This document shows, piece after piece, positions 1-6,299 of a stretch of DNA of 7,820 nucleotides (its first letter is position 1; every line of letters starts with the position of its first letter). The notes under the pieces were generated by a model. That model made no database searches. It was given only the letters and a program-made list of their open reading frames with translations, and had not been told where the DNA came from. Source of the DNA: JAWXBM01 sp964470455. Lineage in GTDB: Bacteria > Pseudomonadota > Gammaproteobacteria > Xanthomonadales > SZUA-36. The DNA lies in assembly GCA_964470455.1 (NCBI GenBank), contig CAYYCX010000147.1, forward strand, positions 1 to 7,820, written 5' to 3'. Made by a program: the position numbers and the translations under genes.

Positions 1-45
1 TGCAGGATGCACGTGAGCGATCCAGACCGAGTTCCGGCGAAACGA

Positions 46-61
46 GCGGCAGGGATGCCGC
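46..61 (+). repeat. GGGA-loop hairpin, left copy
   Basis: The arms GCGGCA and TGCCGC form a perfect 6-bp stem closed by a GGGA loop, preceded by CGA and followed directly by GAGAGGC. The same pattern recurs in direct orientation at 7769-7786 with a different but still perfectly paired stem. Paired change with a constant loop and flank indicates a structure under selection, or a family of dispersed structured repeats. It is antisense to the adjacent DUF819 gene, so it may belong to a gene outside the window. Confidence 0.6.
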
Positions 62-131
62 GAGAGGCCCGCCCGAGCAGGAGCGTTTCGGGCCGGTCGC
101 CGGAACGACCGAGGACCGAGGGCAGCCCGAA

Positions 132-178
132 GGGCCAAGTCCAGGACCGGAAGGCCTTGCCGCCATCGGGCTCGCTAA
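132..178 (-). repeat. 47-bp flanking element, left copy (inverted relative to the right copy)
   Basis: Bases 132-178 match the reverse complement of 7566-7612 at 46 of 47 positions, with the first 41 exact. Read in the sense of the DUF819 gene, the element follows the stop codon and begins TTAGCGAGCCCGATGGCGG. Compared with the right copy, the left one is 16 bases shorter just beyond the conserved core, having lost most of the second hairpin arm. Outer arms AGCCCGA (124-130) and TCGGGCT (166-172) can still pair. Function is unknown. A dispersed 3'-UTR-associated repeat is likelier than a transposon end, because no transposase lies between the copies. Confidence 0.75.
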
Positions 179-183
179 TAGGG

Positions 184-204
184 ATCCCGGATCAAGTCCG
201 GGAT
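184..204 (-). terminator. Stem-loop just after the DUF819 stop; dispersed repeat and possible 3' end
   Basis: The arms ATCCCGGA (184-191) and TCCGGGAT (197-204) pair perfectly over 8 bp around a 5-base loop, starting about 10 bases beyond the DUF819 stop codon. No T-run follows on the minus strand, so it is not a textbook intrinsic terminator. It could protect a 3' end or assist Rho-dependent termination. Its sequence resembles a very common dispersed proteobacterial hairpin whose spurious translation reads IPDQVRD. Confidence 0.5.
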
Positions 205-214
205 GAGGTTCAGG

Positions 215-1363
215 CTACCCCGCCAGCCACACCGCCAGGCCGATGCCGACGAAGTTGGCGACGGCGTAACCGAAAACACCCAGCAACACCGCAGGCGCCA
301 CCAGGTCGCGGCGGCCCTTGCCCGCCGCCAGGGCCGCTGCGCTGGCCGGGCCGGCGGCGCAGGCGTTCGATGCGATGACCACTTCCATCAGTTCGAGTTT
401 GAACCAGCGGCTGCCGGCGAAAATCAGCGTCGCGTGGCAAATGATGATAATTACCGTATAAACCGCCAGGATGAGTGCCGAACTGATCATCGCGCCTATG
501 TCGGCGCTGATGCCAATGGCGGCGAAAAATACGTACATGAAGAAAATGCCGATTTCGTAATCGCCCTTCAGTTGCGCCAACTGCCGCGGGAACAGATTTG
601 CCAGGATCAGGGCCAGTGCGGTGATGAACAGGATGCTGTAGGAGCCCACCCCAAGCCGTTCCGCCAGCACCGTGCTGATGGCGCAGATCAGGAAAGACAA
701 TCCCAGGGCAAAACCGGCATGGGCCAGGTTCAGCTCACTGGCATTGTTCTCGGCGGCAATCTGCTCGTTGGTCTGTTGCAGCGAAGCATCCGCCTGGCGG
801 GAATTACGGTACCACCAGCGGAACAAAGCCAGCGTGGGCACCATCGCCAGGAAGGCCAGGTACATCACACCGACCACGTTGTCGGCCGCCACGCTGGCCG
901 TCATAACCGACGGGTCAACCTCCAGCGCCTGGCCAACCGCCGCCATGTTCATGGAGCCGCCGATGTAGGTAGCACTGAAAATGCCCGCCAGGTCGGAGCC
1001 ATGCTCGCCCAGCGGCAGTACCCAGTAACCCAGCAAGGCGCCGATGGTGGTGCCAATGGCGCCCAGGATAAATGCCGCCATCATGCTGCCCGTTTCCGCC
1101 AGCACACTGCGCAGGTTGGCCTTGAACAACAACAGAGGGATCGCCAGCGGCACCAGGTAAATCCATACCACATTGTAGGCATCGGAACTCTTGGGCAATA
1201 CGCCCAGGTTGGACGATGCCATGGCCACGGCCAGGATGATGGCTACGCCGGAAACATTGCGTCCAATTCGCGTGCGGTCACTCCAGAACCCCAGGGCCGC
1301 CAGGAACATCAGCGCGGCCCACAGCGCCAGGGTCCATTCGGCCTGGATCAGGGGCAGGCTCAT
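215..1363 (-). CDS. DUF819 (YjcL-like) family polytopic inner-membrane protein
   Basis: This 382-residue protein is almost entirely hydrophobic helices, with a polar loop at about 185-215 (QADASLQQTNEQIAAENN) splitting it into two halves. Family marks are a YIGGSMN motif near 133-139, an AADN motif near 159-162, and a C-terminal small-residue segment SNACAAGPASAAALAAGKG near 332-350 before the last helix. These agree with DUF819/YjcL proteins in motifs and in length (about 370-420). The family is a presumed secondary transporter with no settled substrate. I chose the ATG at 1363, preceded by AGGCGA at about 7 bases. A TTG at 1396 would add 11 residues but its upstream purines abut the start. 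It is the last gene of the minus-strand arm, 57 bases after the S12 hydrolase, so co-transcription is likely. A role in importing the hydrolases' products is inferred from position only. Confidence 0.85.
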   Translation of the reverse strand: MSLPLIQAEWTLALWAALMFLAALGFWSDRTRIGRNVSGVAIILAVAMASSNLGVLPKSSDAYNVVWIYLVPLAIPLLLFKANLRSVLAETGSMMAAFILGAIGTTIGALLGYWVLPLGEHGSDLAGIFSATYIGGSMNMAAVGQALEVDPSVMTASVAADNVVGVMYLAFLAMVPTLALFRWWYRNSRQADASLQQTNEQIAAENNASELNLAHAGFALGLSFLICAISTVLAERLGVGSYSILFITALALILANLFPRQLAQLKGDYEIGIFFMYVFFAAIGISADIGAMISSALILAVYTVIIIICHATLIFAGSRWFKLELMEVVIASNACAAGPASAAALAAGKGRRDLVAPAVLLGVFGYAVANFVGIGLAVWLAG

Positions 1364-1420
1364 GAGGGCATCGCCTGTACGCAGGGCAAAGGACAATCCG
1401 CCAGCGATGTGCGCCGCAGG

Positions 1421-3010
1421 TCAGTCAACCCGCTTCAGGTCCAGGTCGTGGAAATCAAATGAGAAATCCGTGTTGGGTGATACTGCTTTCATGCGAATGC
1501 CTTCCACCTTGCCTTCGGGGCTCATGGTAAAGGATACATAGGAATCAGCCATCAGCAAGCGATCGACCCAGCGGGCGATGAAGGTGTCGTGCTGGAAATG
1601 CTCCAGCGGCCCGCGCAATGATGCGGCGCGGCCGGAACGGAACGTCAGCTGGCCGTTGTCGTCCTGTTCAATGAAGATGTCACCGTACCAGTTGTCGCGG
1701 TAAGTTCCTACATAGGCTTCCAGCGGCAGCGACGGAGTGCTGTCGGCAGCACGGGCAGCGGCAGCTTCCTCCACCACCTTGTTGCCGGCTTCCTTGCGGC
1801 TTTTGCTGGCTTCGGCAACGATGGCAATCCAGTCGGCGGTATCTTCCTCGCGCGTCAACAGGAACTGGTCAACGATTTCATTGCCCACCGCCCGCGGTGC
1901 TGATGACATCAGGTTGTTACTGACGAACACGCCCAGATCCTGTTCTGGCAACAGCATGATGAAGCTGGTCATGCCCCACAAGCCGCCACCGTGCGACAGC
2001 AAGGGCTGGCCGTAATAGGTGGAAACACCCCAGCCCAGTGCATAGGCGCTCAGGGAAGCACCGGTGTGCTCAGCGACATAGCCGCCGGTTGACGTGATGG
2101 TCACCGGGCTGAACAGCTGGCGCATCTGCGCGGAGCTGATCAACTGCGTGCCATCGTCGGTCTTGCCGTCATTCAGCATCAGCTTCATCCACTGCGCCAT
2201 GCCATCAGCGCTGCAGTTGATGCCACCGGCTGCCGCCGACACATCGGTGATCTTTGATGTGGTGATGGCCAGCTCACCGGTGAAATCCACATGCGGCGTG
2301 GCTTTGTCGGCGCGTGGGCCGACGCGGCTGAGGTTGCCATGGCAGTCATCCATCCCCGCAGGCGCGAACAGGCGCTGTTCGAGGAAATCTTCAAACGACA
2401 TTCCGGACACTTCTGCTACAACTTCCCCCGCCACGATGTACAGCAGGTTATCGTAGTCGTACTTCGAGCGGAAACTGCTCGCAGGCTTGAGGTAGCGGAA
2501 CGCGCGAATGATATCTTCGCGGGTGGATTCCGCCTCCGGGAACAGCAGCAGGTCTCCCGCACCCAGTGGCAGGCCGCTGCGGTGGGTGAGCAGGTCGCGA
2601 ATGGTGAATTCGCGTGTAACCCAGGCATCGTACATGCGGAACTCGGGCAGGTAATCGATCACCGGATCGTCCCAGCCCAGCTTGCCTTCATCCACCAGGA
2701 TGGCCAGGGAGGCGGCGGTGAACGCTTTTGACACCGAGGCAATCTGGAACAGGGTGTCTTCACCCACCCGGTCTCTTTTCTCCATCTCCAGGATGCCGTG
2801 CCCTTTGGAGTATAAAACCTGGCCGGCATGCACCACTGAGACCGTCATGCCCGGTATGCCGAATTCCTCCATGCTGCGCTGGACGATCTGGTCGATTGCC
2901 TCTTCGGAAGGCGGAGCAGGCTCATCGGCGTGAATGCTGAACGGAGCCAGTGCCAGCCAACCACAGGCCAGCACCAGGGAATGATTGAAACGCGCTGTAA
3001 AGTTGAGCAT
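1421..3010 (-). CDS. Exported class C beta-lactamase-fold (S12) serine hydrolase with DUF3471-like C-terminal domain
   Basis: This 529-residue protein begins with a signal peptide (hydrophobic core LVLACGWLALAPF, likely cut after SIHA), followed by a beta-lactamase/transpeptidase-like domain to about residue 385. The catalytic signatures are all present: SVSK with nucleophile Ser92 and Lys95, YDN at 186-188, and HGG at 340-342 in place of the KTG of true beta-lactamases. The HxG form is usual in S12 esterases and DD- or D-aminopeptidases, so an ester or peptide substrate is as likely as a beta-lactam. Residues from about 426 form a beta-rich tail (AYVGTYRDNWYGDIFIEQ) typical of DUF3471. The ATG at 3010 has GGAG 6 bases upstream, whereas GTG 3037 and ATG 3034 lack a spaced site. 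The Cys in the signal peptide is followed by more hydrophobic sequence, so this is probably not a lipoprotein. It lies 111 bases downstream of the AraC gene and upstream of DUF819. Confidence 0.9.
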   Translation of the reverse strand: MLNFTARFNHSLVLACGWLALAPFSIHADEPAPPSEEAIDQIVQRSMEEFGIPGMTVSVVHAGQVLYSKGHGILEMEKRDRVGEDTLFQIASVSKAFTAASLAILVDEGKLGWDDPVIDYLPEFRMYDAWVTREFTIRDLLTHRSGLPLGAGDLLLFPEAESTREDIIRAFRYLKPASSFRSKYDYDNLLYIVAGEVVAEVSGMSFEDFLEQRLFAPAGMDDCHGNLSRVGPRADKATPHVDFTGELAITTSKITDVSAAAGGINCSADGMAQWMKLMLNDGKTDDGTQLISSAQMRQLFSPVTITSTGGYVAEHTGASLSAYALGWGVSTYYGQPLLSHGGGLWGMTSFIMLLPEQDLGVFVSNNLMSSAPRAVGNEIVDQFLLTREEDTADWIAIVAEASKSRKEAGNKVVEEAAAARAADSTPSLPLEAYVGTYRDNWYGDIFIEQDDNGQLTFRSGRAASLRGPLEHFQHDTFIARWVDRLLMADSYVSFTMSPEGKVEGIRMKAVSPNTDFSFDFHDLDLKRVD

Positions 3011-3050
3011 GGAAACTCCGGGTGAGGTAGCCATCACCTCATGGTAATCA

Positions 3051-3076
3051 GTTCGCCGGAACCGGCCTAGGCGAAC
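3051..3076. promoter_or_regulatory. Inverted repeat upstream of the minus-strand serine hydrolase (candidate operator or attenuator)
   Basis: GTTCGCC (3051-3057) and GGCGAAC (3070-3076) are exact inverted arms around a 12-base centre that itself contains CCGG-AA-CCGG. The repeat lies 41 bases upstream of the hydrolase ATG, between it and the AraC stop. On the minus strand a TAAAAT (3087-3082) just upstream could be a -10 box, but I see no good -35. No T-run follows on the minus strand, which argues against a simple terminator for the regulator gene. Confidence 0.35.
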
Positions 3077-3121
3077 CCGACATTTTACTGTGCCGTTTCG
3101 GCCAGCGATCGGAAGCGAGGC

Positions 3122-4168
3122 TTACTGCGAGCTGCGTGACTGTCGCCACTGGCGCGGGCTGGTTCCGGTGAGCCGGCGAAAGGCTCGCGTAAACGCCGAA
3201 TGATCCTGGTAACCGACGATATCGGAGATTTCCGAAATCGACTGCTTGTTCTCGTTCAGCAGCAGCTTGGCGGCGTCGATGCGCTTGTTGATGCAGTACT
3301 GCATCACCGTGGTGCCGCTGAGCGATTTGAAACTGCTCTTCAGCTGCGTTTCCGAGATGCCCAGCTGGTGCGCCAGGTCGGGCAGGCTGGGCGGATGCGC
3401 GTAGGCCTGGTTGAGGATGACCATGGCGCGGCGCATTTTCTCATCCTGCGGCAGCACCTTCTCGGCCGGCCGGATGTTCACCAGGTTGGGGTCGTTCTTG
3501 AGGATTTGCAGGCCAATGCTCAGCAATTCGTTGAATTTGGCTTCCAGCCAGTGTTTCAGCAGGCCACCGGAAACCGGCAGGTGGAAACAGGACCAGATCA
3601 GGTCGCGATGAACGTCTTCGAGGAACAGCACGCGCTGCCGTGGCGTTTCGCATTCGCCGTTCAGGATTTCCTGCAGCCACACCGGGTAATCCTTTTTTGA
3701 TTCGTTCATGCGCTGCAACAGCGTGGACAGGGTCGAGTGCAGCACGACATGCCGGATCGGCTGCTGGGTTTTGGGCACGCGGTAGGTGACTTCGTGCTTG
3801 GGAATGGCAGTGACAATGATGGCCGGGCCAAGCTCGTGCAGGTTCCGGGTTTCGCCGAGGAATTCCGAGCGCTTGACGGTGGAAACGAACTGGAAGCTGA
3901 TCAGGTCCGCGACCTCGTTGCGGATCACCGTGGGTCGCCGCAGCAATGAGTCGTTGATTTCCAGCAGGCTGTCATCGTCGATCTTGTAACACAGGAAGCC
4001 GGTCAGGCTGGTTCCGCTGAGGTCGTGGGCAAAGCCGCGGTTCCGCGTGGAATGGAAGCGGGTGATTTTGCTCGCCTTGCGGAACAACGAGCCCAACTCT
4101 TCCGTTGATGCCTGGTCCGGATCAAACCCCGGGTCGATTTCAACCAAGTACTCGTCACCGAACAACAT
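3122..4168 (-). CDS. AraC/XylS-family transcriptional regulator
   Basis: This 348-residue protein has no signal peptide. The last 100 residues form the double helix-turn-helix domain: first HTH around 261-282 (SLPDLAHQLGISETQLKSSF), second around 310-333, with the family signature IVGYQDHSAFTRAFRRLTG followed by SPRQW. The first 240 residues are an effector or dimerisation domain I cannot match to a ligand. The LSGTTVMQYCINKRI linker is reminiscent of the PchR-like branch, but this is only an impression. The ATG at 4168 has GAGG 11 bases upstream, a rather long spacing, and I found no better in-frame start. The gene diverges from the second serine hydrolase across a 181-bp region and heads the other arm, a typical place for a local regulator of both. 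Whether it activates or represses cannot be told from sequence. Confidence 0.92.
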   Translation of the reverse strand: MLFGDEYLVEIDPGFDPDQASTEELGSLFRKASKITRFHSTRNRGFAHDLSGTSLTGFLCYKIDDDSLLEINDSLLRRPTVIRNEVADLISFQFVSTVKRSEFLGETRNLHELGPAIIVTAIPKHEVTYRVPKTQQPIRHVVLHSTLSTLLQRMNESKKDYPVWLQEILNGECETPRQRVLFLEDVHRDLIWSCFHLPVSGGLLKHWLEAKFNELLSIGLQILKNDPNLVNIRPAEKVLPQDEKMRRAMVILNQAYAHPPSLPDLAHQLGISETQLKSSFKSLSGTTVMQYCINKRIDAAKLLLNENKQSISEISDIVGYQDHSAFTRAFRRLTGTSPRQWRQSRSSQ

Positions 4169-4269
4169 GTCGTGGCTGGCCTCTGGAATGCACTGGTTGC
4201 CGCCGGTTGGGGCATTGCGGGCATTCTAGCGCATTGGCCCGTTCTGCACACAATCCGGTCGAATGTGCC

Positions 4270-4298
4270 TAACCATTAACGTGCATTAAGGCTAATAT
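4270..4298 (+). promoter_or_regulatory. Candidate promoter with 10-bp-phased CATTAA direct repeat
   Basis: CATTAA occurs at 4274-4279 and 4284-4289, exactly one helical turn apart, followed by TAATAT (4293-4298), a 4-of-6 match to the -10 consensus. The position 17 bp upstream of it (TAACCA, 4270-4275) is a poor -35. A weak -35 overlapped by phased direct repeats is the usual layout of promoters activated by AraC-family proteins, whose gene diverges here. On the minus strand TAGAAT (4228-4223) is a possible -10 for the regulator itself. These are visual matches only. Confidence 0.4.
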
Positions 4299-4349
4299 CA
4301 GAGTGTACAACTCCGCCCCAACTTCAAGACTCACTCAGGAATGCAGAAC

Positions 4350-6263
4350 ATGAAAAAGATTGCACAGTGGATTTTTACCGCTTTGTGTTTCACGGCGGCA
4401 TCCCTCAACGCCACAGCACAGCCCGGCCTGGACGTTCCGGAGGCAGTGGAAATTTTCATTGATGGCGTGGTACAGCCGGCGATGAAAGCCAATAACAGCC
4501 CGGCCGGAACCGTTGCCATCATGCACAACGGCGAGCTGATTTTCGCCAAGGGTTACGGTTTCCAGGACGTCGAAAAGCAGATCCCGGTTGACCCGTACAC
4601 TACCCTCTTCCGCCCAGGCTCGGTTTCCAAGCTGTTCACCTGGGTAGCCGTGATGCAGCAGGTTGAACAGGGCAAGCTGGACCTCGATACCGACGTGAAT
4701 GAGTATCTGGAAAATTTCCAGATCAAGGACACATTCGACCAGCCCGTCACCCTGCGCCACATCATGACGCACACCGCCGGCTTTGAGGATGGCGCCGTGG
4801 GTTACCTGATCATCGATGACCCGGACCGCATCATGCCGCTGGCGGAATCCATGGAGAAGTACCAGCCGGAGCGGGTGAATCCTCCGGGCGCCCAGACGGC
4901 GTATTCCAATTACGCCACTGCCATCGCCGGACTGATCGTGGCCAATGTTTCCGGCCTGAAATTCGAGGATTACATCGAGCAGGAAATCTTCCAGCCACTG
5001 GGCATGGATCATTCCACCTTCAATGAGCCGTTGCCGGAAAACCTGGCCGCTACCATGGCCAAGAGCTACGGCATCGAAGCCGGCAAGTTCACCGAAAAGC
5101 CATTTGAGATCATTTCCAACTTCGGTCCCGCCGGGGCGCAGTCCGCTACCGCCACGGACATGGTGAAATTTGCCCAGGCCATCCTCAACGGGGGTGAACT
5201 GAACGGCCAGCGCATTCTGGAAGAAGCCACCGTCAGGGAAATGCTGACCCGCAACTTCTCGCACGATGACCGTCTGCTGGGCATGGCGCTGGGGTTTTAC
5301 GAGGGCGATTACGAAGGTACCCGGGTGGTAGGGCATGGTGGTGATACCTCGTATTTCCATTCTTTCCTGGGGGTTGACGAAGAGCACCAGCTGGCATTCT
5401 TCACTTCCTTTGCCGGCGCTGGCGGCAGCGCAGTGCGGTCCATGCTGTTCCCGGCTTTTTATGAGGAGTTTTTCCCGCGGAAAGAAGAACCACCGGTGCC
5501 GCCCAGTGATTTCAGCGAGCGTGCCGGAAAGTACGCTGGCACTTACGGTTTCTGGCGCAGCAATTTTTCGACCATAGAAAAGGCACTGGGGCTTTCAGGT
5601 GGGGTACAGGTAGCGCCCACTGCCAACAATACCCTGATGGTGGCCTTTGCCGGCAAGACCAAGGAATACGCTGAAGTTGAAAAGAACCTGTTCCGCGAAA
5701 CCAGCCCGCTGGTGGGCCTGGCGCCCGGCATCAGCCCGCGCCTGATAGCCTTCCAGGAAAACGACCAGGGCGCCATCACCGGTTTCATCATGGATGGCCT
5801 GCCATTCATGTCATTGCGCAAACTGCCTGCTCATGCAACCGGCAACTTCAATTTCACCCTGCTGGGCCTGGCCATGCTGGTTTTCCTGGGCGTGTTGCTG
5901 CGCCGCTTCTTCCAGCGTCGCGAACTGAAAGCCCTTCCGGCCGCTGATCGTTCAGCGATCGGTGCGGCCACCCTGGCCTCAGCCGCCAATGTGCTGGTGC
6001 TGGTCGTGGGTGTTATTGTAATTTCCGCGGTTTCCGACCAGCTGTTCGGTGGCATCCCGTTCCTGTTCAAGCTGTGGCTGGTGTTCCCCATCATTGCATT
6101 CCTGGCGGGCCTGTACCTGCTGTACCGCTGCATCGGCGTATGGCGGCAAGGCCTGCTGGCCGGAAAGTGGGCGCGGGTGCGCTACACCATCGTGGCGCTG
6201 AGCGCCGTCTTCATGTGCTGGTTCTACTGGTTCTGGAACATCCTGGGCTTCCAGTACAAGTAA
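4350..6263 (+). CDS. Exported S12-family serine hydrolase with C-terminal four-helix membrane module
   Basis: The protein is 637 residues. A Sec signal peptide (MKKIAQWIFTALCFTAASLNATA) precedes a beta-lactamase-fold domain with SVSK (Ser91, Lys94), YSN (185-187) and HGG (329-331), the full S12 catalytic set. A linker rich in Pro and Glu (about 377-386) leads to a beta-rich domain (about 388-495) resembling the DUF3471-type tails of this family. Four hydrophobic segments follow at about 503-518, 547-563, 571-594 and 613-633, so the catalytic domain is probably tethered on the outer face of the inner membrane. I prefer the ATG at 4350, with AGGA 9 bases upstream and a classic MKK start. At ATG 4341 the AGGA abuts the codon. 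It shares motifs with the minus-strand hydrolase (FEDYIEQEIF vs FEDFLEQRLF), but differs in architecture. It is first of a two-gene unit with the M19 gene. Substrate unknown. Confidence 0.9.
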   Translation: MKKIAQWIFTALCFTAASLNATAQPGLDVPEAVEIFIDGVVQPAMKANNSPAGTVAIMHNGELIFAKGYGFQDVEKQIPVDPYTTLFRPGSVSKLFTWVAVMQQVEQGKLDLDTDVNEYLENFQIKDTFDQPVTLRHIMTHTAGFEDGAVGYLIIDDPDRIMPLAESMEKYQPERVNPPGAQTAYSNYATAIAGLIVANVSGLKFEDYIEQEIFQPLGMDHSTFNEPLPENLAATMAKSYGIEAGKFTEKPFEIISNFGPAGAQSATATDMVKFAQAILNGGELNGQRILEEATVREMLTRNFSHDDRLLGMALGFYEGDYEGTRVVGHGGDTSYFHSFLGVDEEHQLAFFTSFAGAGGSAVRSMLFPAFYEEFFPRKEEPPVPPSDFSERAGKYAGTYGFWRSNFSTIEKALGLSGGVQVAPTANNTLMVAFAGKTKEYAEVEKNLFRETSPLVGLAPGISPRLIAFQENDQGAITGFIMDGLPFMSLRKLPAHATGNFNFTLLGLAMLVFLGVLLRRFFQRRELKALPAADRSAIGAATLASAANVLVLVVGVIVISAVSDQLFGGIPFLFKLWLVFPIIAFLAGLYLLYRCIGVWRQGLLAGKWARVRYTIVALSAVFMCWFYWFWNILGFQYK

Positions 6264-6270
6264 TCCACAT

Positions 6271-6293
6271 TTTTCAGGGGACTTTTCAGGGAG
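6271..6293 (+). promoter_or_regulatory. Duplicated ribosome binding site before the M19 gene
   Basis: TTTTCAGGG occurs at 6271-6279 and again at 6283-6291, 12 bases apart, inside the 36-base gap between the two plus-strand genes. The second copy supplies AGGGAG (6288-6293) 6 bases before the ATG and decides that start. The first is too far to act directly. No terminator is seen in the gap, which supports co-transcription. Confidence 0.55.
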
Positions 6294-6299
6294 ACACCC

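Larger units (their letters stand above)
1..214. repeat. Left-end intergenic cluster of hairpin repeats
   Basis: This stretch downstream of the DUF819 gene holds no credible gene. Reading frames through it continue antisense into the neighbour and have repeat-derived, Arg/Pro-rich translations. It is packed with small perfect hairpins: a GGGA-loop hairpin at 46-61, arms GGCCCG (66-71) and CGGGCC (89-94), arms CGGTCG (94-99) and CGACCG (106-111), a copy of the 47-bp flanking element at 132-178, and an 8-bp stem at 184-204. The arrangement looks like stacked REP-type or structured-RNA repeats between two genes, the second of which lies beyond the left edge. No transposase or integrase signal is visible. 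Confidence 0.7.

Noticed and set aside
7..378. Short plus-strand frame at the left edge (123 codons)
   Set aside because: It runs through hairpin repeats, including the IPDQVRD-type one, then antisense into the DUF819 3' end; Arg/Pro-rich with no ribosome binding site.
203..1462. Long plus-strand open frame of about 419 codons opposite the DUF819 gene
   Set aside because: Its translation is Gln/Arg/His-rich without domains, it mirrors a well-supported membrane protein on the other strand, and it starts inside the repeat cluster. It is a GC-driven antisense shadow.
1421..3010. True class C beta-lactamase (ampC-like), with the adjacent regulator as an AmpR equivalent
   Set aside because: The third motif is HGG, not KTG, the protein is much longer than AmpC with an added C-terminal domain, and the regulator is AraC-type, not LysR-type AmpR.
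1421..3010. Lipoprotein signal in the minus-strand hydrolase (VLAC near the N-terminus)
   Set aside because: The lipobox is imperfect and the hydrophobic stretch continues past the Cys to a good signal peptidase I site after SIHA.
4335..5387. Minus-strand open frame of 350 codons opposite the second serine hydrolase
   Set aside because: Low-complexity shadow composition with no motif, while the plus strand carries a complete catalytic set and signal peptide in the same bases.
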